From the NCBI RefSeq assembly GCF_026151205.1, contig NC_087083.1, positions 14,495,780 to 14,559,779 of the forward strand: a DNA stretch of 64,000 bases, read 5' to 3'. The notes under the pieces were generated by a model. It was not told the DNA's origin. It saw nothing but the letters and a program-made list of their open reading frames with translations, and made no database searches. The position numbers and the translations under genes were made by a program. This document shows positions 1 through 10,260 of the stretch, in pieces (position 1 is the stretch's first letter; each line of letters begins with the position of its first letter). The stretch is from Bolinopsis microptera (lineage: Eukaryota; Ctenophora; Tentaculata; Lobata; Bolinopsidae).

Positions 1-933
1 GGATTGCTGTACTCTTGACTCCACTGAGTTTTAATCCTTTGCTCGTGCACCAGTTGCTGATGTTCTGTAGCTGTTGCTGGGCTATGTCTCTGATCGTGAC
101 TTTACAGATGCCTTGACGAGGATTACCAAGTCGTCTGCGAATGCCTGTATAAAGTTATTGTGGATCCCTAGGCTGCTAAGGAAGGTGTTAAGAGTTAGAT
201 TCCATAATAGTGGTGACAATACTCCTCCTTGAGGGCTACCTTTAGTAGCTTTTTTAGTGATACTGAACTCGCAATACGTAAGAGTAATGTGCCTGTTACT
301 TATCATGAAGTAGATCCATTCTGAAATGGTTGGAGGGATGTTGGCTTCCAGCAGAGCTCCTTTGATCGCTGTGAAGCTGACTGCGTCAAAAGCCTGTTCA
401 ATGTCTAGGAACACTCCTAAAGCGTAGTTCCCTGTTGCCATCGCATCTTCGATCCTGCGGGTTAACAGGTGGATCGCTGATTCCGTAGATTTACCTTTCC
501 TAAAACCGTGTTGGTTTTTAGTGAGTTTAGCTGGAATTTTAAGGTCTAACTCAAGGTGCCAGAGTATGAGCCTTTCTAATAATTTTTGGAAACTGGATGT
601 CAGTGAGATTATCCTGAATGCCCTAGGGTTAGTGTAGTCCGGTTTGAGGGGTTTTGGTAGAATACAACCTGTGGTATGATGCCAGGATTCTGGAGTAATT
701 CCTAGTGCCAGTAAGTTGTGAAAGATCATACGGACTGGATCTTTAATGTGGTCCCAAGCTTTGAGTATCATTTCGTTCCTTATATCATCAGGTCCTGCAG
801 CTTTGTTGAGCTGTAGTTCGCGAACTGCCCTGTCAACTCTGTTTGGAGCTGTGATTTGGATTATGGTTTCTGGATCTCCTCCTTCGTATGGCGTCCGGTT
901 TGTCCCTGTACCATCGCTCGGGATGAGTATGCA
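1..933 (-). pseudogene. LINE reverse transcriptase fragment (5' truncated, frameshifted)
   Basis: The translation shows an RT domain of a non-LTR retrotransposon: KAAGPDDIRNEMI, HGFRKGKSTESAI, FLDIEQAFDAVS, KGSPQGGVLSPLLWN and the catalytic FADD box are in the expected order. No endonuclease is present. The element begins abruptly at about 933, where sequence of the neighbouring zinc-finger repeat unit starts; the first few codons of the longest open frame come from that unit. After the FADD box the frame ends in a stop near 82, but another frame resumes at about 105-113 with RDIAQQQLQNISNW and stays open to the window edge, so there is one frameshift. The motif style (SPQGGVLSPLLWN) fits the R1/I/Jockey-type families by general knowledge; the clade is not established. 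The 3' part lies outside the window. Confidence 0.85.
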
Positions 934-1182
934 TAAAATTGATTGCAATGAAATGCTTTGAAGCTTTTAAAGTGTCAAGTACTGCCTCCGCTTGGTGTTC
1001 CTCAATCAATCAAAAATCAGTGATCATGTTCATTCAATGATTGACCTAGTTTATCTTTTGGTTTAACTGGGCAAATATTTGTGATTTTCATTGGATAAGG
1101 CACGTTATCAATGCCAAATTCCTTCACGATCGAATTTAAAATAAATGTACTTTATATATCTCTTATATTTCAATACCTCAGA

Positions 1183-2403
1183 ATGTCTAAAGACTGTAAA
1201 CAAGAGATCAAATCAGAACAAGTGGAGAACCCAGAAAGGTCAAACGGTTTCCTCTGCCCAATATGTGGAGCACATTACTTTTCAGAAGACTACTTTGTTG
1301 AGCACATCAAAGAACATAAAACAATATCAAATTGTACAATAAAACAAGAACTTACATCTGAATCAGATAAACCATCTGTTTTTATCTGTTCAGTTTGTGC
1401 TGAGCATGTTTACTCAGATACTCAGTTAATAGAACATGTAAAACAGCACCATGATCATAGCAACCCAGAAATTCCTGACTACTTTGATAATTCAGATAAC
1501 TTGACTAGAACAGATCCTCAGAGGACATTAGTTCTGTCTCCTAGTGAGAGTCCGCCTGTGAGACCCTTAAAGTGTTCTGAGTGTTCATATGCTACAAGAC
1601 GAGCAGGCGATCTTACGAACCATATGAGAACTCACTCAGGTGAGAAACCCTTTAAGTGTTCTGAATGTTCATTTACTGCAAGACACGCAAGTAATCTTTC
1701 TGTACATATGAGAACTCACTCTGGAGAGAAACCCTTCAAATGTTCTGAGTGTTCATATGCTACAAAACAAGCAGGTGATCTTACGAAGCATATGAGAACT
1801 CACTCAGGTGAGAAACCCTTTAAATGTTCTGAATGTTCATTTACTGCAAGACACGCAAGTAATCTTTCTGTACATATGAGAACTCACTCTGGAGAGAAAC
1901 CCTTCAAGTGTTCTGAGTGTTCATATGCTACAAGACGAGCAGGCGATCTTACGAACCATATGAGAACTCACTCAGGTGAGAAACCCTTTAAATGTTCTGA
2001 GTGTTCATATGCTGCAAAACAAGCAAGTCATCTTTCTAGACATTTGAGAAGTCACTCAGGTGAGAAACCCTTCAAGTGTTCTGAGTGTTCATATGCTACA
2101 AGACGAGCAGGCGATCTTACGAACCATATGAGAAGTCACTCAGGTGAGAAACCCTTTAAATGTTCTGAGTGTTCATATGCTGCAAAACAAGCAAGTCATC
2201 TTTCTAGACATTTGAGAAGTCACTCAGGTGAGAAACCCTTCAAGTGTTCTGAGTGTTCATATGCTACAAGACGAGCAGGCGATATTATGAAGCATATGAG
2301 AACTCACTCTGGAGAGAAACCCTTCAAGTGTTCTGAGTGTTCATTTGCTACAACACGAGCAAGTAATCTTACTAGACATATAAAGAGAATTCATACTACT
2401 TAG
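1183..2403 (+). CDS. C2H2 zinc-finger protein, array copy 1 (12 fingers)
   Basis: Encodes about 406 residues from the ATG at 1183. Two isolated C2H2 fingers sit near residues 25-45 and 69-89. A Ser/Pro/acidic spacer follows, then ten regular fingers from about residue 129 to the end, joined by HSGEKPF linkers. Two psi-K-x-E SUMO-type motifs (IKSE, IKQE) lie near K10 and K54. Helix residues (-1 to 6) alternate among RAGDLTN, HASNLSV, QASHLSR and similar sets, so this is very likely a nuclear sequence-specific DNA-binding protein; its target is unknown. A longer in-frame ATG exists at 1111, but its extra 24 residues are hydrophobic, and a TATATATC/pyrimidine stretch ending CAG lies just before AATG, so I prefer 1183. 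Fingers 6-7 and 8-9 are a near-perfect two-finger (168 bp) internal duplication. Only this copy has KRIH in the last finger. Confidence 0.88.
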   Translation: MSKDCKQEIKSEQVENPERSNGFLCPICGAHYFSEDYFVEHIKEHKTISNCTIKQELTSESDKPSVFICSVCAEHVYSDTQLIEHVKQHHDHSNPEIPDYFDNSDNLTRTDPQRTLVLSPSESPPVRPLKCSECSYATRRAGDLTNHMRTHSGEKPFKCSECSFTARHASNLSVHMRTHSGEKPFKCSECSYATKQAGDLTKHMRTHSGEKPFKCSECSFTARHASNLSVHMRTHSGEKPFKCSECSYATRRAGDLTNHMRTHSGEKPFKCSECSYAAKQASHLSRHLRSHSGEKPFKCSECSYATRRAGDLTNHMRSHSGEKPFKCSECSYAAKQASHLSRHLRSHSGEKPFKCSECSYATRRAGDIMKHMRTHSGEKPFKCSECSFATTRASNLTRHIKRIHTT

Positions 2404-2690
2404 TCAGAAATACAGAACTACATTGCACCTTATCACCGGACACTGTGGGTTAAACAAACACCTTCGTACCATCTGCAAATCTAGCATCAGTGCATATCCG
2501 ATGTATGAGCACGAAGAAGAGACCGTCTCATATTTTCTAAGACAGTGTTCTCGTTCCCATCTATTGCTCAACTTAGAGGGAAATATTTTCAGGATTATTA
2601 TCTCCCTGTCAACTATATCTTCTACAACCATCACATAGCTACTCTTGTCAACTTTGCAACCTACACCAAGCACCATTAGTAACATACTTC
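2404..2690 (+). pseudogene. LINE C-terminal tail remnant, unit 1
   Basis: Directly after the zinc-finger stop codon, a readable stretch gives LHLITGHCGLNKHLRTI, then EHEEETVSYFLRQ. This resembles the Cys/His tail that follows the RT/RNase H region in many non-LTR retrotransposon polyproteins (typically GHCxLNxHL, then a CxCxxEEETxxHFLxxC-like block). It has no start of its own, several metal ligands have been lost, and it stops within about 70 codons. It is an old fragment that is now part of the tandem unit and probably forms the 3' UTR of the zinc-finger gene. Confidence 0.7.
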
Positions 2691-3284
2691 GATTCTACTT
2701 TTATTATCTGGTAAACTTTGAATAAGGATCAATGGGTAAATTATGAAATGGGAATATTCAAACCGCAAATAGTGTGCATGTTTTTAGATAATACATTATG
2801 ATTCAAATAAGTGAAAAACGATGAAGATAATACAAATATATGTTGTATGCCATTACCTTCTCAAGCACTATCGCTATCATTAATGATTTTTCTTTTATTG
2901 AATGTATTGTTTTATCACTGTTCTTCTAATAAGGCTGAAACTTGTCACCGATAAAAATGTCAGACATAAGAACTACTCTATTTTGATATCTTTTAGCCCT
3001 AAAGTCTACATTTTCTGGTAGTGATTAGTGATATTATATTTTAAAATTGATTGCAATAAAATGCTTTGAAGCTTTAGTGTCAAGTACTGCCTCCGATTGG
3101 TGTTCTTCAATCAATCAAAAATCAGTGATGTTCATTCAATGATTGACCTAGTTTATCTTTTGGTTTAACTGGGCAAATATTTGTGATTTTCATTGGATAA
3201 GGCACGTTATCAATGCCAAATTCCTTCACGATCGAATTTAAAATAAATGTACTTTATATATCTCTTATATTTCAATACCTCAGA

Positions 3285-4334
3285 ATGTCTAAAGACTGTA
3301 AGCAAGAGATCAAATCAGAACAAGTGGAGAACCCAGAAAAGTCAAACGGTTTCCTCTGCCCAATGTGTGGAGCACATTACTTTTCAGAAGACTACTTTGT
3401 TGAGCACATCAAAGAACATAAAACAAAATCAAATTGTAAAATAAAACAAGAACTTACATCTGAATCAGATAAACCATCTGTTTTTATCTGTCCAGTTTGT
3501 GCTGAACATGTTTACTCAGATACTCAGTTAATAGAACATGTAAAACAGCACCATGATCATAACAGCCCAGAAATTCCTGACTACTTTGATACTTCAGATA
3601 ACTTGACTGGAACAGATCCTCAGAGGACATTAGTTCTGTCTCCTAGTGAGAGTCCGCCTGTGAGACCCTTAAAGTGTTCTGAGTGTTCATATGCTACAAG
3701 ACGAGCAAGTGATCTTAGAAATCATATGAGAATTCACTCAGGTGAGAAACCCTTCAAATGTTCTGAGTGTCCATATGCTGCAAACCAAGCAAGTAATCTT
3801 TCTAGACATTTGAGAAGTCACTCTGGAGAGAAACCCTTCAAGTGTTCTGAGTGTTCATATGCTACAAGACGAGCAGGAGATCTTACGAAGCATATGAGAA
3901 GTCACTCAGGTGAGAAACCCTTTAAGTGTTCTGAATGTTCATTTACTGCAAGACACGCAAGTAATCTTTCTGTACATATGAGAATTCACTTAGGTGAGAA
4001 AGCCTTCAAGTGTTCTGAGTGTTCATATGCTGCAAGACGAGCAGGCGATCTTACGAATCATATGAGAACTCACTCAGGTGAGAAACCCTTTAAATGTTCG
4101 GATTGTTCATATGCTGCAAAACAAGCAAGTCATCTTTCTAGACATTTGAGAATTCACTCAGGTGAGAAACCCTTCAAGTGTTCTGAGTGTTCATATGCTA
4201 CAAGATTAGCAGGCGATCTTACGAAGCATATGAGAACTCACTCTGGAGAGAAACCCTTCAAGTGTTCTGAGTGTTCATATGCTACAAGACGAGCAAGTAA
4301 TCTTACTAGACATTTGAGAATTCATACTACTTAG
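3285..4334 (+). CDS. C2H2 zinc-finger protein, array copy 2 (10 fingers)
   Basis: Same architecture as copy 1: two N-terminal fingers, a linker, then eight array fingers ending LTRHLRIHTT; about 349 residues from the inner ATG (alternative ATG at 3213). Its N-terminal segment is the most divergent of the five copies (CPMCGAHYF, HKTKSNCKIKQ), yet its eight-finger array is identical in protein sequence to that of copy 3. Helix sets in order include RASDLRN, QASNLSR, RAGDLTK, HASNLSV, RAGDLTN, QASHLSR, LAGDLTK and RASNLTR. One linker is HLGEKAF instead of HSGEKPF. Probably a nuclear DNA-binding protein; target unknown. Confidence 0.87.
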   Translation: MSKDCKQEIKSEQVENPEKSNGFLCPMCGAHYFSEDYFVEHIKEHKTKSNCKIKQELTSESDKPSVFICPVCAEHVYSDTQLIEHVKQHHDHNSPEIPDYFDTSDNLTGTDPQRTLVLSPSESPPVRPLKCSECSYATRRASDLRNHMRIHSGEKPFKCSECPYAANQASNLSRHLRSHSGEKPFKCSECSYATRRAGDLTKHMRSHSGEKPFKCSECSFTARHASNLSVHMRIHLGEKAFKCSECSYAARRAGDLTNHMRTHSGEKPFKCSDCSYAAKQASHLSRHLRIHSGEKPFKCSECSYATRLAGDLTKHMRTHSGEKPFKCSECSYATRRASNLTRHLRIHTT

Positions 4335-4620
4335 TCAGAAATACAGAACTACATTGCACCTTATCACCGGACACTGTGGGTTATTAAACAAACACCTTCG
4401 TACCATCTGCAAATCTAGCATCAGTGCATATCCGATATGTGACCACGAGGAAGAGACCATCTCATATTTTCTAAGACAGTTTTCTCGTTCCCATCTATTG
4501 CTCAACTTAGAGGGAAATATTTGTCAGGATTATTATCTCCCTGTCAACCATATCTTCGACAACCATCACATAACTACTCTTGTCAACTTTGCAACCTACA
4601 CCAAGCGTCATTAGTAACAT
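4335..4620 (+). pseudogene. LINE C-terminal tail remnant, unit 2
   Basis: Counterpart of the tail after copy 1, here with a TTA insertion (CGLLNKHLRTI) and the block DHEEETISYFLRQ. It starts at the zinc-finger stop and is open for 86 codons from the CTT/ATG-like start. It is co-amplified with the zinc-finger gene, and no catalytic domain precedes it. Confidence 0.68.
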
Positions 4621-5210
4621 ACTTCGATTCCACTTTTATTATCTGGTAAACTTTGAATAAGGATCAATGGGTAAATTATGAAATGGGAATATTCAAACCG
4701 CAAATAGTGTGCATGTTTTTAGATAATACATTATGATTCAAATTAGTGAAAAACGATGAAAATAATACAGATATATGTTGCATGTCATTACCTTCTCAAG
4801 CACTATCGCTATCATTAATGATTTTTCTTTTATTGAATGTATTGTTTTATCTCTGCTCTTCTAGTAAGACTGGAACATGTCACCGATAAAAATGTCAGAC
4901 ATAAGAACTCTACTCTATTTTGATATCTTTTAGCCCTAAAGTCTACATTTTCTGGTAGTGATATTATATTTTAAGATTGATTGCAATGAAATGCTTTGAA
5001 GCTTTAGTGTCAAGTACTCCGATTGGTGTTCCTCAATCAATGAAAAATCAGTGTTGTTCATTTAATGATAAACTAAGTTTATCTTTTGGTTTAACTGGGC
5101 AAATATTTGTGATTTTCATTGGATAAGGCACGTTATCAATGCCAAATTCCTTCACGATCGAATTTAAAATAAATGTACTTTATATATCTCTTATATTTCA
5201 ATACCTCAGA

Positions 5211-6260
5211 ATGTCTAAAGACTGTAAACAAGAGATCAAATCAGAACAAGTGGAGAACCCAGAAAGGTCAAACGGTTTCCTCTGCCCAATATGTGGAGCA
5301 CATTACTTTTCAGAAGACTACTTTGTTGAGCACATCAAAGAACATAAAACAATATCAAATTGTACAATAAAACAAGAACTTACATCTGAATCAGATAAAC
5401 CATCTGTTTTTATCTGTCCAGTTTGTGCTGAACATGTTTACTCAGACACTCAGTTAATAGAACATGTAAAGCAGCACCATGATCATAACAGCCCAGAAAT
5501 TCCTGACTACTTTGATACTTCAGATAACTTGACTGGAACAGATCCTCAGAGGACATTAGTTCTGTCTCCTAGTGAGAGTCCGCCTGTGAGACCCTTAAAG
5601 TGTTCTGAGTGTTCATATGCTACAAGACGAGCAAGTGATCTTAGAAATCATATGAGAATTCACTCAGGTGAGAAACCCTTCAAATGTTCTGAGTGTCCAT
5701 ATGCTGCAAACCAAGCAAGTAATCTTTCTAGACATTTGAGAAGTCACTCTGGAGAGAAACCCTTCAAGTGTTCTGAGTGTTCATATGCTACAAGACGAGC
5801 AGGAGATCTTACGAAGCATATGAGAAGTCACTCAGGTGAGAAACCCTTTAAGTGTTCTGAATGTTCATTTACTGCAAGACACGCAAGTAATCTTTCTGTA
5901 CATATGAGAATTCACTTAGGTGAGAAAGCCTTCAAGTGTTCTGAGTGTTCATATGCTGCAAGACGAGCAGGCGATCTTACGAATCATATGAGAACTCACT
6001 CAGGTGAGAAACCCTTTAAATGTTCGGATTGTTCATATGCTGCAAAACAAGCAAGTCATCTTTCTAGACATTTGAGAATTCACTCAGGTGAGAAACCCTT
6101 CAAGTGTTCTGAGTGTTCATATGCTACAAGATTAGCAGGCGATCTTACGAAGCATATGAGAACTCACTCTGGAGAGAAACCCTTCAAGTGTTCTGAGTGT
6201 TCATATGCTACAAGACGAGCAAGTAATCTTACTAGACATTTGAGAATTCATACTACTTAG
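5211..6260 (+). CDS. C2H2 zinc-finger protein, array copy 3 (10 fingers)
   Basis: About 349 residues from the ATG at 5211 (longer alternative at 5139). The eight-finger array equals that of copy 2, residue for residue, while the N-terminal 60 residues match copies 1, 4 and 5 (CPICGAHYF, HKTISNCTIKQ). This mosaic indicates gene conversion or unequal exchange inside the array. Two fingers near residues 25-45 and 69-89 precede the linker. HSGEKPF linkers and one HLGEKAF linker are present. Expected to be a nuclear DNA-binding protein with the same specificity as copy 2. Confidence 0.87.
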   Translation: MSKDCKQEIKSEQVENPERSNGFLCPICGAHYFSEDYFVEHIKEHKTISNCTIKQELTSESDKPSVFICPVCAEHVYSDTQLIEHVKQHHDHNSPEIPDYFDTSDNLTGTDPQRTLVLSPSESPPVRPLKCSECSYATRRASDLRNHMRIHSGEKPFKCSECPYAANQASNLSRHLRSHSGEKPFKCSECSYATRRAGDLTKHMRSHSGEKPFKCSECSFTARHASNLSVHMRIHLGEKAFKCSECSYAARRAGDLTNHMRTHSGEKPFKCSDCSYAAKQASHLSRHLRIHSGEKPFKCSECSYATRLAGDLTKHMRTHSGEKPFKCSECSYATRRASNLTRHLRIHTT

Positions 6261-6545
6261 TCAGAAATACAGAACTACATTGCACCTTATCACCGGACAC
6301 TGTAGGTTAAACAAACACCTTCGTACCATCTGCAAATCTAGCATCAGTGCATATCCGATATGTGAGCACGAAGAAGAGACCGTCTCATATTTTCTAAGAC
6401 AGTTTTCTCGTTCCCATCTATTGCTCAACTTAGAGGGAAATATTTGTCAGGATTATTATCTCCCTGTCAACCATATCTTCGACAACCATCACATAACTAC
6501 TCTTGTCAACTTTGCAACCTACACCAAGCGTCATTAGTAACATAC
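6261..6545 (+). pseudogene. LINE C-terminal tail remnant, unit 3
   Basis: Same remnant as in units 1, 2 and 4 (GHCRLNKHLRTI, then CEHEEETVSYFLRQ), starting at the stop codon of the zinc-finger gene. Not an independent gene. Confidence 0.67.
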
Positions 6546-7133
6546 TTCGATTCCACTTTTATTATCTGGTAAACTTTGAATAAGGATCAATGGGTAAATT
6601 ATGAAATGGGAATATTCAAACCGCAAATAGTGTGCATGTTTTTAGATAATACATTATGATTCAAATTAGTGAAAAACGATGAAAATAATACAGATATATG
6701 TTGCATGTCATTACCTTCTCAAGCACTATCGCTATCATTAATGATTTTTCTTTTATTGAATGTATTGTTTTATCTCTGCTCTTCTAGTAAGACTGGAACA
6801 TGTCACCGATAAAAATGTCAGACATAAGAACTCTACTCTATTTTGATATCTTTTAGCCCTAAAGTCTACATTTTCTGGTAGTGATATTATATTTTAAGAT
6901 TGATTGCAATGAAATGCTTTGAAGCTTTAGTGTCAAGTACTCCGATTGGTGTTCCTCAATCAATGAAAAATCAGTGTTGTTCATTTAATGATAAACTAAG
7001 TTTATCTTTTGGTTTAACTGGGCAAATATTTGTGATTTTCATTGGATAAGGCACGTTATCAATGCCAAATTCCTTCACGATCGAATTTAAAATAAATGTA
7101 CTTTATATATCTCTTATATTTCAATACCTCAGA

Positions 7134-8099
7134 ATGTCTAAAGACTGTAAACAAGAGATCAAATCAGAACAAGTGGAGAACCCAGAAAGGTCAAACGGTT
7201 TCCTCTGCCCAATATGTGGAGCACATTACTTTTCAGAAGACTACTTTGTTGAGCACATCAAAGAACATAAAACAATATCAAATTGTACAATAAAACAAGA
7301 ACTTACATCTGAATCAGATAAACCATCTGTTTTTATCTGTCCAGTTTGTGCTGAACATGTTTACTCAGACACTCAGTTAATAGAACATGTAAAGCAGCAC
7401 CATGATCATAACAGCCCAGAAATTCCTGACTACTTTGATACTTCAGATAACTTGACTGGAACAGATCCTCAGAGGACATTAGTTCTGTCTCCTAGTGAGA
7501 GTCCGCCTGTGAGACCCTTAAAGTGTTCTGAGTGTTCATATGCTACAAGACGAGCAAGTGATCTTAGAAATCATATGAGAATTCACTCGGGTGAGAAACC
7601 CTTCAAATGTTCTGAGTGTCCATATGCTGCAAACCAAGCAAGTAATCTTTCTAGACATTTGAGAAGTCACTCTGGAGAGAAACCCTTCAAGTGTTCTGAG
7701 TGTTCATATGCTACAAGACGAGCAGGAGATCTTACGAAGCATATGAGAAGTCACTCAGGTGAGAAACCCTTTAAGTGTTCTGAATGTTCATTTACTGCAA
7801 GACACGCAAGTAATCTTTCTGTACATATGAGAATTCACTTAGGTGAGAAAGCCTTCAAGTGTTCTGAGTGTTCATATGCTGCAAGACGAGCAGGTCATCT
7901 TTCTAGACATTTGAGAATTCACTCAGGTGAGAAACCCTTCAAGTGTTCTGAGTGTTCATATGCTACAAGATTAGCAGGCGATCTTACGAAGCATATGAGA
8001 ACTCACTCTGGAGAGAAACCCTTCAAGTGTTCTGAGTGTTCATATGCTACAAGACGAGCAAGTAATCTTACTAGACATTTGAGAATTCATACTACTTAG
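7134..8099 (+). CDS. C2H2 zinc-finger protein, array copy 4 (9 fingers, hybrid finger)
   Basis: About 321 residues from the ATG at 7134 (alternative at 7062). Identical in plan to copy 3 but exactly one finger (84 bp) shorter: array fingers 5 and 6 of copy 3 are replaced by a single finger YAARRAGHLSRH. It joins the front half of finger 5 (YAARRAG) to the back half of finger 6 (HLSRHLRIH). The join falls inside the recognition helix, giving a new contact set (R at -1, G at 2, H at 3, R at 6) not found in copies 2 or 3. The frame stays intact and all zinc ligands are present, so the protein should fold. Confidence 0.87.
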   Translation: MSKDCKQEIKSEQVENPERSNGFLCPICGAHYFSEDYFVEHIKEHKTISNCTIKQELTSESDKPSVFICPVCAEHVYSDTQLIEHVKQHHDHNSPEIPDYFDTSDNLTGTDPQRTLVLSPSESPPVRPLKCSECSYATRRASDLRNHMRIHSGEKPFKCSECPYAANQASNLSRHLRSHSGEKPFKCSECSYATRRAGDLTKHMRSHSGEKPFKCSECSFTARHASNLSVHMRIHLGEKAFKCSECSYAARRAGHLSRHLRIHSGEKPFKCSECSYATRLAGDLTKHMRTHSGEKPFKCSECSYATRRASNLTRHLRIHTT

Positions 8100-8385
8100 T
8101 CAGAAATACAGAACTACATTGCACCTTATCACCAGACACTGTGAGTTATTAAACAAACACCTTCGTACCATCTGCAAATCTAGCACCAGTGCATATCCGA
8201 TATGTGACCACGAAGAAGAGACCGTCTCATATTTTCTAAGACAGTTTTCTCGTTCCCATCTATTGCTCAACTTAGAGGGAAATATTTGTCAGGATTATTA
8301 TCTCCCTGTCAACCATATCTTCGACAACCATCACATAACTACTCTTGTCAACTTTGCAACCTACACCAAGCGTCATTAGTAACAT
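8100..8385 (+). pseudogene. LINE C-terminal tail remnant, unit 4
   Basis: Same remnant as in units 1-3, with small substitutions (RHCELLNKHLRTI, DHEEETVSYFLRQ). It begins at the zinc-finger stop codon. Confidence 0.66.
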
Positions 8386-8975
8386 ACTTCGATTCCACTT
8401 TTATTATCTGGTAAACTTTGAATAAGGATCAATGGGTAAATTATGAAATGGGAATATTCAAACCGCAAATAGTGTGCATGTTTTTAGATAATACATTATG
8501 ATTCAAATTAGTGAAAAACGATGAAAATAATACAGATATATGTTGCATGTCATTACCTTCTCAAGCACTATCGCTATCATTAATGATTTTTCTTTTATTG
8601 AATGTATTGTTTTATCTCTGCTCTTCTAGTAAGACTGGAACATGTCACCGATAAAAATGTCAGACATAAGAACTCTACTCTATTTTGATATCTTTTAGCC
8701 CTAAAGTCTACATTTTCTGGTAGTGATATTATATTTTAAGATTGATTGCAATGAAATGCTTTGAAGCTTTAGTGTCAAGTACTCCGATTGGTGTTCCTCA
8801 ATCAATGAAAAATCAGTGTTGTTCATTTAATGATAAACTAAGTTTATCTTTTGGTTTAACTGGGCAAATATTTGTGATTTTCATTGGATAAGGCACGTTA
8901 TCAATGCCAAATTCCTTCACGATCGAATTTAAAATAAATGTACTTTATATATCTCTTATATTTCAATACCTCAGA

Positions 8976-10025
8976 ATGTCTAAAGACTGTAAACAAGAGA
9001 TCAAATCAGAACAAGTGGAGAACCCAGAAAGGTCAAACGGTTTCCTCTGCCCAATATGTGGAGCACATTACTTTTCAGAAGACTACTTTGTTGAGCACAT
9101 CAAAGAACATAAAACAATATCAAATTGTACAATAAAACAAGAACTTACATCTGAATCAGATAAACCATCTGTTTTTATCTGTCCAGTTTGTGCTGAACAT
9201 GTTTACTCAGACACTCAGTTAATAGAACATGTAAAGCAGCACCATGATCATAACAGCCCAGAAATTCCTGACTACTTTGATACTTCAGATAACTTGACTA
9301 GAACAGATCCTCAGAGGACATTAGTTCTGTCTCCTAGTGAGAGTCCGCCTGTGAGACCCTTCAAGTGTTCTGAGTGTTCATATGCTACAAGACGAGCAGG
9401 CGATCTTAGAAATCATATGAGAATTCACTCAGGTGAGAAACCCTTCAAATGTTCTGAGTGTCCATATGCTGCAAACCAAGCAAGTAATCTTTCTAGACAT
9501 TTGAGAAGTCACTCAGGTGAGAAACTCTTCAAATGTTCAGAGTGTTCATTTGCTACAAGACACGCAAATTATCTCTCTGTACATATGAGAATTCACACAG
9601 GTGAGAAACCCTTCAAATGTTCTGAGTGTTCATTTGCTGCAAGACGAGCAGGTCATCTTACTGAACATATGAGAATTCACTCAGGTGAGAAACCCTTCAA
9701 GTGTTCTGAGTGTTCATTTGCTGCAAGAATAGCAGGTCATCTTACAAAGCATATGAGAATTCACTCAGGCGAGAAACCCTTCAAGTGTTCTGAGTGTTTA
9801 TTTGCTACAAAACAAGCAAATAATCTTTCTGTACATATGAGAATTCACTCAGGTGAGAAAGCCTTCAAATGTTCTGAGTGTTCATTTGCTGCAAGACACG
9901 CAAATAATCTTTCTGTACATATGAGAACTCACTCTGGAGAGAAACCCTTCAAGTGTTCTGAGTGTTCATATGCTACAAGACGAGCAAGTAATCTTACTAG
10001 ACATTTGAGAATTCATACTACTTAG
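8976..10025 (+). CDS. C2H2 zinc-finger protein, array copy 5 (10 fingers, divergent array)
   Basis: About 349 residues from the ATG at 8976 (alternative at 8904). The N-terminal two fingers and linker match copies 3 and 4. The first two and the last array fingers are shared with the other copies, but fingers 3-7 are different: helix sets HANYLSV, RAGHLTE, IAGHLTK, QANNLSV and HANNLSV, with Phe in place of Tyr (CSFA). One linker is the canonical HTGEKPF, and one is HSGEKLF. Since positions -1, 2, 3 and 6 of the middle fingers differ, its DNA target should differ from those of its siblings. Nuclear location and role are inferred only from the domain. Confidence 0.87.
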   Translation: MSKDCKQEIKSEQVENPERSNGFLCPICGAHYFSEDYFVEHIKEHKTISNCTIKQELTSESDKPSVFICPVCAEHVYSDTQLIEHVKQHHDHNSPEIPDYFDTSDNLTRTDPQRTLVLSPSESPPVRPFKCSECSYATRRAGDLRNHMRIHSGEKPFKCSECPYAANQASNLSRHLRSHSGEKLFKCSECSFATRHANYLSVHMRIHTGEKPFKCSECSFAARRAGHLTEHMRIHSGEKPFKCSECSFAARIAGHLTKHMRIHSGEKPFKCSECLFATKQANNLSVHMRIHSGEKAFKCSECSFAARHANNLSVHMRTHSGEKPFKCSECSYATRRASNLTRHLRIHTT

Positions 10026-10260
10026 TCAGAAATACAGAACTACATTGCACCTCATCACCGGACACTGTGGGTTATTAAACAAACACCTTCGTACCATCTG
10101 CAAATCTAGCATCAGTGCATATCCGATATGTGAGCACGAAGAAGAGACCATCTCATATCTTCGACAACCATCACATAACTGCTCTTGTCAACTTTGCAAC
10201 CTACACCAAGCGCCATTAGTAACATACTTCGATTTCACTTTTATTATCTGGTAAACTTTG
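10026..10260 (+). pseudogene. LINE C-terminal tail remnant, unit 5 (internally deleted)
   Basis: Carries GHCGLLNKHLRTI and CEHEEETISY. It then jumps directly to the sequence (TCTTCGACAACC) that lies about 100 bp further on in the other units, so it has a deletion of roughly 100 bp. Confidence 0.65.

Noticed and set aside
746-961. Open frame opposite the left-edge LINE
   Set aside because: Antisense of the RT frame; no domain of its own.
1145-1342. 65-codon frames overlapping the start of each zinc-finger gene
   Set aside because: Out-of-frame shadows repeated in every array copy because the DNA is duplicated.
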